Positions 43,896 through 52,102 of a stretch of 64,000 bases of DNA are shown in pieces. Source of the DNA: Deltaproteobacteria bacterium (lineage in GTDB: Bacteria; Myxococcota_A; Polyangia; GCA-2747355); NCBI GenBank assembly GCA_020633415.1, contig JACKDQ010000001.1, positions 186,001 to 250,000 on the forward strand, in the 5' to 3' direction. The notes beneath the pieces were generated by a model that did not search any database, was not told the origin of the DNA, and saw nothing but the letters and a program-made list of their open reading frames with translations. The position numbers and the translations under genes were made by a program. Position 1 is the first letter of the stretch. The number at the start of each line of letters is the position of its first letter.

Positions 43896-45167
43896 CTAGT
43901 TGCCGGACGAGGTGAAGTTGTCGTCGCAGAGCGAGCGGCCCTCGTGACAGGCGGCGATCATCCGGCCAAACAGCGCCGGGTTTGAGCCAGCTGAGCGGAC
44001 TTCGGCGATCGCGCCGAGTGCGCCGCACCAGCCGAGGCCAGCCGAGCAGACGGCCTTGCTCGTTGGCGCCCAGCTTTGGGCGGTCTTGCAGCCGAGGTAG
44101 AACGCTCCGGCCGCGGAGCGGAAGTAGAGCGCGCTCGCCAAAAAGGCCGATTCTCGCGCGGGGACCGTAGCGATCAACTTTGCCCCCTCGGCGCAATGGG
44201 CGCCAGGGCGTTGTTTGTTGGGGTCACCGTGGGCCCAGGAGGTGTAGTAGGTTTTTGTCATCAGCCCGGACTCGTCGAGGCCTAAAACCGACTCCCAGAT
44301 CTTCTCCCACTCCCTGCTCATCGCGGCGAGACTGGTATCTACCGCGGTGGTGTCGCTCAGGCTGATCCCTTTGAGTGCGGCCGTGGTCTTTTCCCAGGCC
44401 GTATGGGCTTGGCTTTGAAAGGCATCACCCCAGGTGATCGGTTGCGATCCATAGAGCGCCGCGCCGTAAAATCCGGGGAAGATGCGTGTCGCAGCGACCA
44501 GCTCGGCGATCGCTGCAGCGCCGGCGCCTGGGTTGACGTTGAGCTTCTGTAGCGTTGGGGCTTGATAGACGGCCGGGAAGGTCTCGCTGGTTTCGCGATC
44601 GGCGGTGGCGACCATGCCGAAGCTGCGCGACAGCTTGGTTGACGCGCCCAACCAGACCACACCGCTGCTGTCGCCACTATCGATCTCGGCAGCTTTCGGG
44701 GTGCGACCACTAAAGTAGGCTTGGACGATGACCACCGTCGGCTCACCCTCGGGCGTTACGCCGCGAATGCCGCGCCACTTGGTGCGGTAGGCTGGGTCGG
44801 GCTTGACGCCAAACCAGGACCACCAGGTCTGACCGGCGTAGTCGAGCGGCTCGAGCGCGGCGGGTTCGTAGCCGCGGGGTGCGACGTTGACCCGCGTTAG
44901 GCCGTCCGGCAACGATCGTGCGCTTTTGCCTGTCGGGCGACAACTCCAGATGCTGGCATCGCTGACGTAGCCGGCGCGCTCGATGCTGATCGAGGGCACG
45001 CAGTCGGCAAAGCCGACGCCGATGCCGCGCAGGGTGTAGGTCCCGCCGTTGGAATCGACCATCTCTATGCTGGTCTCGCCTTTGCCCGTACTGGCGTTGG
45101 TCGACTCCGGCTCAAGCGTCATGCAGGTGGCGAACGGTAGTAAGCTGGCCAGCAAAAGAACGCGCAT
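43896..45167 (-). CDS. lipoprotein with GKGE tag, unknown function
   Basis: 423 residues from ATG 45167 (GGAGG upstream). Lipobox LLPFATC, then 12 residues and GKGETSIEMV. The body has early beta strands (GTYTLRGIGVGFADCVPSIS), a Trp/Tyr-rich middle (GQTWWSWFGVKPDPAYRTKW) and a helical C-terminus with several cysteines (GAHCAEGAKL, FYLGCKTAQSW, ICSAGLGWCGA-like, IAACHEGRSLCDD), probably disulfide-bonded. No known family. Only the N-terminal tag relates it to the other tagged lipoproteins. Confidence 0.75.
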   Translation of the reverse strand: MRVLLLASLLPFATCMTLEPESTNASTGKGETSIEMVDSNGGTYTLRGIGVGFADCVPSISIERAGYVSDASIWSCRPTGKSARSLPDGLTRVNVAPRGYEPAALEPLDYAGQTWWSWFGVKPDPAYRTKWRGIRGVTPEGEPTVVIVQAYFSGRTPKAAEIDSGDSSGVVWLGASTKLSRSFGMVATADRETSETFPAVYQAPTLQKLNVNPGAGAAAIAELVAATRIFPGFYGAALYGSQPITWGDAFQSQAHTAWEKTTAALKGISLSDTTAVDTSLAAMSREWEKIWESVLGLDESGLMTKTYYTSWAHGDPNKQRPGAHCAEGAKLIATVPARESAFLASALYFRSAAGAFYLGCKTAQSWAPTSKAVCSAGLGWCGALGAIAEVRSAGSNPALFGRMIAACHEGRSLCDDNFTSSGN

Positions 45168-45526
45168 TGAGACCTCCAGCGGGCGATGATGCGCATTTCG
45201 TGCCACAGTCATGCGCTGTATGGTTTCGCTGTGTTTTGGTGTCGAGCTGGCGGATGTACGGTCTTGCTGATGTCTCTAGTCCTCGCCGATGCACGCTGTC
45301 GTTGCCATGCGCAGGAAATCTCCCAGGTTCAGATCGGCGTTGCCCGCGGTCTTGCGGCAACGCGCCGGCGCTGACCCGCGTTAATCGGTTGCTGATCGAC
45401 AGGTTGCGCTGCCGATCTGGCGACTCGATTGGCCGCGAAACGGACACCGCAAACGCAAGCCGCTGAAAGTACGCCGCGACTATTCGGCCCCTCACTTGCA
45501 AACGAGGTGCTTGACGGAGGTTGAGG
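45168..45526. other. 359-base divergent intergenic region
   Basis: Between two divergent GKGE lipoprotein genes. It holds a perfect hairpin GCGTTGCC-loop11-GGCAACGC (45337-45363). Promoters for both genes should be here, but I cannot pick out convincing -35/-10 pairs. No coding or RNA gene is supported. Confidence 0.45.
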
Positions 45527-46873
45527 ATGCGGACTTCGCTGAGCTTGATCATCGCGATGCTCGGTGCATGCGCACTGCCTGTCGATGAGCAGGCCGCGTC
45601 GATGCCCGACGGCAAGGGTGAAACCGGCTACCTGAGCACGCTGGCGCTCGAGTATCACACCACCGTTGAGGGCGAGATCGATCTGCCGCTGGGCGCGGTC
45701 GTCGAAAACGAGATCAGCCTGCAGGTCCGCCACGCGATGCGCCAACTCGTGCGACAGGGTCTGCACCTCAACTTGGCGACCGACGCGCTCGATTCCCTCG
45801 ATCGCGTCGCCGTAAGCGGTACGACGGCGACCTATCGCTATCGCTTCCACGTCGAAGGGCTGATTACCCACGAAGAACTACGCAGCAAATGGGGACTGAC
45901 AGATCCGCGCGGTCTGCGGCAGCGCAGGATCGGTGCGCTGGTGCCGCGCAACGTGCGCTCGCTTTACCAAACCTACGGTGAGCGCTGTGCAGCCGGCTAT
46001 ATTCCTGGCGAGCTTGGCGAGCACAACTACTTTTACTATTTCGACCCTCTGCCGGGCTGCGACGTGGCGACCACGCCGCTGGCGATTTCGGTGGAAAACC
46101 TCGCGGCCGAGGCCAATCCCTATCCGGAGTACGATCGGCTGATCGCTGACCGCGAGTTGAGTGTCGTTGCTTTCTTCGGCGCCGTCGAGCATGGCGAGCA
46201 GGTGAGGCGCGGAGATCAGGGGATGCGGGAGTGGCGTGATTTCATCAAGGTGCTCAAGCAGCTAAACTTTCAGCGCATCGGTGGCGATGCCGATGAGCCG
46301 ACGGGCAAAGGCAGGATCTTTCGCCGCTACGCCAACGGCCTAACGGTCAAGCTCTCGCTGTTTTCACCGCGGGACCTTCAGCTAAACCGAGCGACGGGCA
46401 AGCAGCTCTTTGCCCGAATGGTCCGCGAGAACGAGCTGGTGATGTACATGGGTCATTCGTTTTACGGCTCGCTCGATGTGCTCGACGAGCCGGCGACGTA
46501 CGATCCCGCGATGTATCAGATCATCATGGTCGCCTCCTGTTGGTCCTATGAGTACTACACCAAGCAGGTGCTCAAGCATCATCCGCTGGCCGACGTGGTC
46601 AACGACACAGAGTCGGGGTGGGCGATGAACGCGGCCGAGTTCGCCGAGATTCTCTTGACGAATATTGTGCGCGGCAGCGAGACCCAGGGGCGGCTCGATG
46701 CTGAGACAGTCTATTCCTGGCGCGAAATCATCAACCGGATGAACGTCTATGCCCAGCGCGCCTATAGCGCGTATCTGCACGAGAATCCGTATACCAACGT
46801 CGATCACCACGAGATCATGGGCGTCAGCGGCGTGCTGACCAATGTCTTTCAGCCAGCGCCTCTTTCCGACTAA
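45527..46873 (+). CDS. lipoprotein with GKGE tag and possible His-Cys (caspase/gingipain-like) dyad
   Basis: 448 residues from ATG 45527 (GGAGG six bases upstream). Lipobox AMLGAC, then 13 residues and GKGETGYLS. The second half has the pattern of a clan-CD cysteine peptidase: a strand ending in a histidine (ELVMYMGHSFYG) and, 28 residues later, a strand ending in a cysteine (YQIIMVASCWSYEYY). That His-Cys distance is close to the one I recall for gingipains. The fold is not proven; the residues could instead serve structure. An earlier segment (FRQLNFQRIGGDADEPTGK-like, 46255-46310) would be the preceding Rossmann-type unit. Substrate unknown. Confidence 0.72.
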   Translation: MRTSLSLIIAMLGACALPVDEQAASMPDGKGETGYLSTLALEYHTTVEGEIDLPLGAVVENEISLQVRHAMRQLVRQGLHLNLATDALDSLDRVAVSGTTATYRYRFHVEGLITHEELRSKWGLTDPRGLRQRRIGALVPRNVRSLYQTYGERCAAGYIPGELGEHNYFYYFDPLPGCDVATTPLAISVENLAAEANPYPEYDRLIADRELSVVAFFGAVEHGEQVRRGDQGMREWRDFIKVLKQLNFQRIGGDADEPTGKGRIFRRYANGLTVKLSLFSPRDLQLNRATGKQLFARMVRENELVMYMGHSFYGSLDVLDEPATYDPAMYQIIMVASCWSYEYYTKQVLKHHPLADVVNDTESGWAMNAAEFAEILLTNIVRGSETQGRLDAETVYSWREIINRMNVYAQRAYSAYLHENPYTNVDHHEIMGVSGVLTNVFQPAPLSD

Positions 46874-47034
46874 GCCGCGACATCGATCGCCGATATCACG
46901 CACTCGTTCAGCGCCAACCCGTGCGCCTTTGCTCAGCGCATGACGCGCTGATGATTGAATGGCAGCTATAGTGGCCAGACTGCTCTACTATTTTCACCGA
47001 CTTAGCCCGCCAGAAGGCGGCACAGTATTTGTAG

Positions 47035-47054
47035 GTTCCCCTCCGAGGGGGAAC
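47035..47054 (+). promoter_or_regulatory. hairpin burying the ribosome binding site
   Basis: GTTCCCC (47035-47041) pairs perfectly with GGGGAAC (47048-47054), loop TCCGAG. The right arm contains the Shine-Dalgarno (GAGGGGG) of the lipoprotein gene that starts at 47056, one base after the hairpin. In the folded state the ribosome could not bind, so translation may depend on temperature, a protein or a ligand. Confidence 0.55.
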
Positions 47055-47055
47055 G

Positions 47056-48252
47056 ATGGAGATCAGACGTTTTCATCCATTCGTGTTGACGGGCTTGGTC
47101 GCGACGCTGCTCGGCTGCGGAGCGTTGAGTCGGATCGACGAGGTGGTCGACGGTCAGGGCAAAGCGGAGTCTCCGGCTGGCCAGTGGCGCTTGCTGATCA
47201 ATGATGTGCAGGCCCAGTCAGGTGTGAACATCCTGGCCGAGTTCGTCGACGACCAGCCGGTGCGGTTTAGCCCGATCACCTTCTACAAGACGTTTGTTCG
47301 TGTTGTGTTCACCAAGGGCAAGCAAGTCGCCAGTGTTGCTGTCGGTGTTCCATACAAGGCCAACCGTGACATTGGGGTGGCCAGTGCGCGCAGCACCGAC
47401 CCTCGCTGGGAGGTGCTGTCCTTTCGCGGTCCTTATGAAGATGGGATCATCGAACCTAGCGAGCTGAGCAAGCTGTTTGCTGAGCGCGGCGAAGATCGCA
47501 GTTATGGCCGAAGCCTGGCCACCGTTTTGCCCGATTTCTTCGACTTGGGTATGCAGGCGGCTGCTCACGCTGGCGGCGGCAGCGCGGTCAGCGCGCTGCT
47601 CGACGATACAGAGGTTGTGCAAGCACTTGAGGACGCGGTGACCGCGGCGATCGATGGAACGCCGCTGATGATCGACGGCGAGGTGGTTCCGAATAAGGTT
47701 GCGTTCGAATTGCTCGGCGCGCTGATGCTCGCTCAGAGCATGGCCTACCAGACGCAGGACATCGGCTGGGTCGAGCGCGTGGTGGCGATCGTCGCTGCGC
47801 TGGTCAAGTACGCGATCTGTGCCGACACATCGGGTGTCGCCGAGCGGCTGTGTCGCCCATTTACGCGCCACAACGAAGATTGCCGCAACGCGGTGGCCAA
47901 CGTCTTTCGCGCCGTTTGCCGCGGCGAAGGATACAACCCGACGTTCTATCCAACGACTGCCGGAACCTCGATCATGACCATCGATCACGTCAGAGCGCTT
48001 TCGGTCTGCGTCGGAAACAGCGATTGCGCCAATGAAGTCCGTCGCAACTGCAAGAAGGGTCGCGGCCAGATCGCAAGCTGCTTTGGTGGGCCCAATAAGC
48101 AAGAGGTCTCGGTCAAGGGTAACGAGTACGTTTGCGGCGCGCATCACGGGCTCTGTAGCGACGCCAAGAACGATTGCATGGCGCGGCTAAAACGGCTGGC
48201 CAATCCACCCGCGATTACCTGGGCCAATCAGGCCTGCGTATCGATCAATTAG
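47056..48252 (+). CDS. lipoprotein with GKAE tag and Cys-rich C-terminus
   Basis: 398 residues. Lipobox VATLLGC, then 13 residues and GKAESPAGQW. The first part is beta-rich (WRLLINDVQAQSGVNILAEF), the middle is helical (TPLMIDGEVVPNKVAFELLG), and the last 120 residues hold at least 13 cysteines (AICADTSGVAERLC, EDCRNAVANVFRAVC, LSVCVGNSDCANEV, YVCGAHHGLCSDAKNDC). The even spacing suggests a disulfide-rich, helix-hairpin domain exposed outside the cell. A hairpin covers its ribosome site. No known family. Confidence 0.77.
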   Translation: MEIRRFHPFVLTGLVATLLGCGALSRIDEVVDGQGKAESPAGQWRLLINDVQAQSGVNILAEFVDDQPVRFSPITFYKTFVRVVFTKGKQVASVAVGVPYKANRDIGVASARSTDPRWEVLSFRGPYEDGIIEPSELSKLFAERGEDRSYGRSLATVLPDFFDLGMQAAAHAGGGSAVSALLDDTEVVQALEDAVTAAIDGTPLMIDGEVVPNKVAFELLGALMLAQSMAYQTQDIGWVERVVAIVAALVKYAICADTSGVAERLCRPFTRHNEDCRNAVANVFRAVCRGEGYNPTFYPTTAGTSIMTIDHVRALSVCVGNSDCANEVRRNCKKGRGQIASCFGGPNKQEVSVKGNEYVCGAHHGLCSDAKNDCMARLKRLANPPAITWANQACVSIN

Positions 48253-48406
48253 CACTTCGGATGCGCCGGAGCGTCAAGGCCAGCAGCGCGGTGGCGGCAC
48301 TGGCCGGTAGGTGGCTGGAAAGCGGAGCAGGCGGCGCATTTGTTGCCTTTAATATCAGGCGCTTGGATAGGTTGCGGCTGGCGCAGTTCTTGCGACGTGG
48401 CCGTGC

Positions 48407-49615
48407 ATGATGCGCTTGCTGCAGATCGCTTGTCTGTTTCTCGCCTGCGCGTCGGTTGCTACAGCGCTTCCGGCGGCCAAGCAGGGCCAAGCGAGCGAGC
48501 GATCGGCGCTGACGGCGCTCAAACAGCGTCAGCGTGCGATGACGAAGACCGCGCAGGCCAAGTGGGTCGGGCGGCAGATGCGCAAGCTGGTCGACGCCGC
48601 CAGCGGCAGCATCGACGTGTTGGTCAAGACGTTTGGCGGGATCGGCAAGCAAACGGCTGTGCGCTTTACGGTCGATCCACAGCTCGGCAACGTCGTCGAG
48701 GCCGAGCTCCGACCCGGCGAGCTGTACCTGAATACCGTCGTCGACAGAGATCCACGGCGTGGCGTTTCGCAGCGCGTCTCGCTCAATGGCTTTTTCGTCG
48801 GCCTCGACGTGACGCTCGCCAAGTACGCCCGACCGATGAACAAGGATGGCAGCCGTGTGCGTCGCGAGCTGACGGTCCAGCTCGAATTGCCGGAGCGCGC
48901 GGCGGCGACGCCACTCCAGATCAAAGAAGCCGCGTTGCAGGGAACGCCTGGCCGCTATCGGCCAGAGAAGTTCTACGCCTCGCGGGTCCTGTTGCCCGCT
49001 TTCGGCAAGGGGAAGCGTGCGACGCCGGCTGCGCTGATCTCGACCAGCAAAACGACGCGCCGACGGCAACTGATGCCCACCAACGGCAAGCCGCGCCTCG
49101 TTTCGTTTGTTTTGCCGGCCAGCGAGCAGACGCAGATCCAAGAGGCGATCGCCTACGCTCAAGCGCTCAGCAACGGTCGGATGACCACCCAAGCGCGTCG
49201 TCGGATCGGCGGCTTCTTGCGCCGGCTGGCCCAGCTCGGCGCCACGGCTAGCGCGGTCGCGAATCTCGCGAGCGATGGCCGGGTGCAGCGCCAAAGCGGT
49301 GGTGACCTGTTTTATGCAAAATTGACGTTTGTCGATGGCAGCACCCTCGAGCTCAAGCGCTTCGCCAGCGCCTTTGAATGGGGCCAGCGCGTCGAACTTC
49401 GTCTGACCCATGGCGATCGGCGCTCGACGTCGTTGGTGCTCAATGCCGACGGCGGCGTGACGCTGGTCGAGCGGCAGCCTAGACAATACGCCAAGGGGCA
49501 GGGCTGGCTGATCGAGACCTTTGAACAGCGTGGACCGCTTGGTGGCGCCAAGAGCGTCGACGTCAGTCACAGCACGGAACGGCAGCGTCCAAAGACTGCC
49601 GGAGATCTTATCTAG
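48407..49615 (+). CDS. exported basic protein, unknown
   Basis: 402 residues from ATG 48407 or 48410; no strong ribosome site. N-terminal signal (LLQIACLFLACASVATALPA); the LFLAC stretch could be a lipobox, but signal peptidase I cleavage after ATALPA is as likely. The mature part is Arg/Lys-rich with beta strands (AVRFTVDPQLGNVVEAELRP, GELYLNTVVDRDPRRG, DLFYAKLTFVDGSTLELKRF). No GKGE tag. It is followed after 21 bases by another exported protein, so the two probably share a message. Confidence 0.65.
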   Translation: MMRLLQIACLFLACASVATALPAAKQGQASERSALTALKQRQRAMTKTAQAKWVGRQMRKLVDAASGSIDVLVKTFGGIGKQTAVRFTVDPQLGNVVEAELRPGELYLNTVVDRDPRRGVSQRVSLNGFFVGLDVTLAKYARPMNKDGSRVRRELTVQLELPERAAATPLQIKEAALQGTPGRYRPEKFYASRVLLPAFGKGKRATPAALISTSKTTRRRQLMPTNGKPRLVSFVLPASEQTQIQEAIAYAQALSNGRMTTQARRRIGGFLRRLAQLGATASAVANLASDGRVQRQSGGDLFYAKLTFVDGSTLELKRFASAFEWGQRVELRLTHGDRRSTSLVLNADGGVTLVERQPRQYAKGQGWLIETFEQRGPLGGAKSVDVSHSTERQRPKTAGDLI

Positions 49616-49636
49616 CAACAATAAAGCAGGATCGAT

Positions 49637-50236
49637 ATGCGCGCTCAGACCCTCGTATTAGCGACTGTATTCTTGCTCGGCGGTAGCCCGAGTCTGTTTG
49701 CCGGCAGCCACAAATGGGCTGGCCGAGGCGAAATTCACATCAACAAGATCACGCCGAGCGCGGACAGCCATGGGGTGCGACTGCTGACGTTCTACCTCAA
49801 GACCCCGCTACATTTGCTCGACGGTCGCCCAGTTGAAGTCGGCTTTCATCACCAGGGGCAGACCAGCTATCGGCGTCGCGTTTACCCACCGCAACAGCAG
49901 AACGAGACCTCGCCGTGGTACAGCAGAGTTGCGTCTCGCTTTCTCGACGCGAAGGACTACTTCCAACTGCCGCTGCTGATCAGCTCTGACTTTGAGGTGC
50001 ACAGTTACCGCGGCGCGTTTTACGTGCGGACCGAAAAAGGCACCACGTATTGGACCAAGGCCGGACCCGAATGGGGGCAGGATTTCGTTTTTGATGCGAA
50101 GACGGTCGCTGACGTAGCCGCGGCGTTCTCTAAGCACTTCCACAATGGCGGTGCGGCCCATAGCTCGGGGCCCCACTTCGGTGTGCCGACTCAGCGCGCC
50201 GACATGCGCTACTTCAACCCGGCGGGGGGCGAGTAG
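49637..50236 (+). CDS. small exported protein, His/aromatic-rich
   Basis: 199 residues with a signal peptide (LVLATVFLLGGSPSLFAG). The mature protein has many histidines and aromatics (VEVGFHHQGQTSYRRRVYPP, AFSKHFHNGGAAHSSGPHFG), which might bind metal, and ends in RYFNPAGGE. Co-directional with the genes on both sides at 21 and 25 bases. No family recognised. Confidence 0.65.
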   Translation: MRAQTLVLATVFLLGGSPSLFAGSHKWAGRGEIHINKITPSADSHGVRLLTFYLKTPLHLLDGRPVEVGFHHQGQTSYRRRVYPPQQQNETSPWYSRVASRFLDAKDYFQLPLLISSDFEVHSYRGAFYVRTEKGTTYWTKAGPEWGQDFVFDAKTVADVAAAFSKHFHNGGAAHSSGPHFGVPTQRADMRYFNPAGGE

Positions 50237-50261
50237 TGATTTTCGCCCCCTCCAGTAAGAG

Positions 50262-50939
50262 GTGAAGACAGCTCGGGCTCAGCGCAGGTCGGCTTGGCAC
50301 GTTGCGGCGTTGGTCGGTTCGCTGTTGGTGGTTGTCGCTGTCCAGCTCTTGGCGCTATCGACGTCCGGGGCGCGTTCTCGCAAACGTCACGTCAAGATCT
50401 CGTATTACACCATCGCCGATCAGCAGGATTTTCCTGGCGGCTCACAGGTAACGCTCTACGATCGCAGCTGTCGCGTGTTGGCAAAGGTTGGCGAGCGGTT
50501 TGCCAAACGGCTCCGTCTCGAGGGAACCGGGCGCCTACGTGACGGCCGGCTGCTCAACGTGCACGGCTATCGCAGCTGTCACGGACGACGTCGCGTTTGC
50601 TTTCGCTTCTTGTCGCCGGCGTTTCGCCGCGGTCGGGCGGCCAGCGGCCGGCCGTTGCTGCCGCTGCGCACGATCGCTGTCGATCCTGCGGTCGTTGCCC
50701 ACGGGGCGGTGGTTTTCTTGCCGCGCTTTGCTGGACTCAGCATCCCGCGCTTTGGCAATCTGGGCGGCTTCGTTCATGACGGCTGCTTTCGCGCCGATGA
50801 CAGCGGTGGCGCGATCCGCGGTCAGCGCATCGATATCTTTGCCGGATCGCGTCGGCTCTGGCGGTGGCTAGAGCGGCAGATCCCGACTCACAGTTGGCTG
50901 CGCATTGCGCGTGGTCGGTGTAAGCCGGCCGACCGCTGA
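50262..50939 (+). CDS. 3D-domain (MltA-like beta-barrel) membrane-anchored protein
   Basis: 225 residues from GTG 50262. One N-terminal membrane helix (HVAALVGSLLVVVAVQLLAL), then a double-psi beta-barrel of the 3D family: RTIAVDPAVVAHGAVVFLP, and HDGCFRADDSGGAIRGQRID, where the aspartates DD and the final D are the family's namesake and catalytic candidates. 3D domains occur in lytic transglycosylases and resuscitation proteins that cut peptidoglycan. Two cysteine pairs (YRSCHGRRRVC) may be disulfide-bonded. Confidence 0.83.
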   Translation: MKTARAQRRSAWHVAALVGSLLVVVAVQLLALSTSGARSRKRHVKISYYTIADQQDFPGGSQVTLYDRSCRVLAKVGERFAKRLRLEGTGRLRDGRLLNVHGYRSCHGRRRVCFRFLSPAFRRGRAASGRPLLPLRTIAVDPAVVAHGAVVFLPRFAGLSIPRFGNLGGFVHDGCFRADDSGGAIRGQRIDIFAGSRRLWRWLERQIPTHSWLRIARGRCKPADR

Positions 50940-50968
50940 CCGCGCGGCTGCGCCGCTCGCGGGGTCGC

Positions 50969-51748
50969 TCAGCCGAGTTGTTGGATCGCCTGGGCCAGCT
51001 CGCAGGCGTAGGTCTTTTGGATGTTGTGGCCACCATCGGCAAAGCGCAGCACGCTGGCCCGGGCGACACGGGCCACGGTTTCCTCGAAGATCGACTGGGG
51101 AATCAGTGCATCGTCGGTGGCCCACGAGATCAAGGTCGGTTGCTTAACCTGGGCAAGGTTGCGCGCGTGCAGTGCAAAGTCCATCCGCGCTGCATCGGCA
51201 GCGGTGAACAGCCGCTCGGCGTCGGTCAAATAGCTGGGAAAGCCAGCGAGTTGGTAGACTTTGCGCAAGAGGGGCTTGAGCAGCGCTCGCCCCACCTCTG
51301 ATCGCAGCAGTTGCGCCGCCGCGCGGTACAGCCCTTGAGGATAGTGGCAGCGCGGTCCGGCGCCGGAGATCAGTGCGCAGCGCTCCACGCGGTCCGCATG
51401 GCGACAAGCCAGATCTGCGACCACCGTCGCTCCGGCCGAGTGTCCGAGTAGTGTGACACGCGAAAGCCGCAGCTGATCGAGCAGGGCGATCACCACGTCG
51501 CCGCGCTGTTCGATCGACATGCCGATGAACGATCGACGCGTCGAGTTGCCGAAGCCGGGTAGGTCGAGGCGGATGCAGCGGCCGTGTTCGGCGAGCGCTG
51601 GGGCCAGCCAACGAAAGTCGCGACTCGATCCGGGCAACCCGGCGATGGCGACGATCGGTTCGCCCTGACCTTCGTCGATGTAGCTGACGCGCCCGTCGGC
51701 GTAGGCGAAGCTCAGTGGTGCGGTATCGCTTGGTGTTCGCGGGCGCAT
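50969..51748 (-). CDS. alpha/beta-fold hydrolase
   Basis: 259 residues, no signal peptide. Nucleophile elbow LLGHSAGATVVADLA (Ser), oxyanion region AGLPGSSRDF, acid in SWATDDALIPQS and histidine in RFADGGHNIQKTY complete the triad. Overall close to small esterases and epoxide-hydrolase-like enzymes; the substrate cannot be inferred. Convergent with the 3D-domain gene. Confidence 0.9.
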   Translation of the reverse strand: MRPRTPSDTAPLSFAYADGRVSYIDEGQGEPIVAIAGLPGSSRDFRWLAPALAEHGRCIRLDLPGFGNSTRRSFIGMSIEQRGDVVIALLDQLRLSRVTLLGHSAGATVVADLACRHADRVERCALISGAGPRCHYPQGLYRAAAQLLRSEVGRALLKPLLRKVYQLAGFPSYLTDAERLFTAADAARMDFALHARNLAQVKQPTLISWATDDALIPQSIFEETVARVARASVLRFADGGHNIQKTYACELAQAIQQLG

Positions 51749-51931
51749 CGCTCTGTTTACGCTTTGCGGTGTCAGCTGGGCTGATCACCGACGGTCTGGA
51801 TCCATCAGATTTGTGAGGGTTGCATCGTCGGCGGTTCGGTCAACTGTCGATTTCCTCTGTTGCGATGTAGCACAGCGGATCGCCGCTGCAAAGGCACGGC
51901 GCTTGCTACTACATCCAGAGGAGGCCTGACC

Positions 51932-52009
51932 ATGCGAAGGACGCAATTGATCTGTTCCGCCTTTCTGATTCTCTTGGTGCCCGGCTGCTCGGACGGCCGT
52001 GGGGGGTAG
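51932..52009 (+). CDS. tiny putative lipoprotein, 25 residues
   Basis: ATG 51932 is preceded by AGAGGAGG at seven bases. The product is MRRTQLICSAFLILLVPGCS and then DGRGG, so a complete lipoprotein signal with lipobox (LVPGC) and only seven mature residues. Either a real entericidin-like mini-lipoprotein or the stump of a longer lipoprotein cut short by a frameshift in the G-run before the stop; shifting the frame there gives no lipoprotein-like continuation. Confidence 0.5.
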   Translation: MRRTQLICSAFLILLVPGCSDGRGG

Positions 52010-52102
52010 GTTTTTCTGGTCGCTGCTCACTACGCTAGCCTGTCGCCCGGAAGGGCTGGGTTCGCTTGGGCGTATGCTCAGTGATCCTAGCCGGGAGGAG
52101 CG

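Noticed and set aside
48245..49621. 458-codon minus-strand frame opposite the exported protein at 48407
   Set aside because: Composition of an antisense shadow; the plus-strand frame has a signal peptide and a sensible composition.
49637..50236. GRGE in the exported protein as a further member of the tagged lipoproteins
   Set aside because: No lipobox cysteine, and the spacing from the signal peptide is wrong; most likely coincidence.
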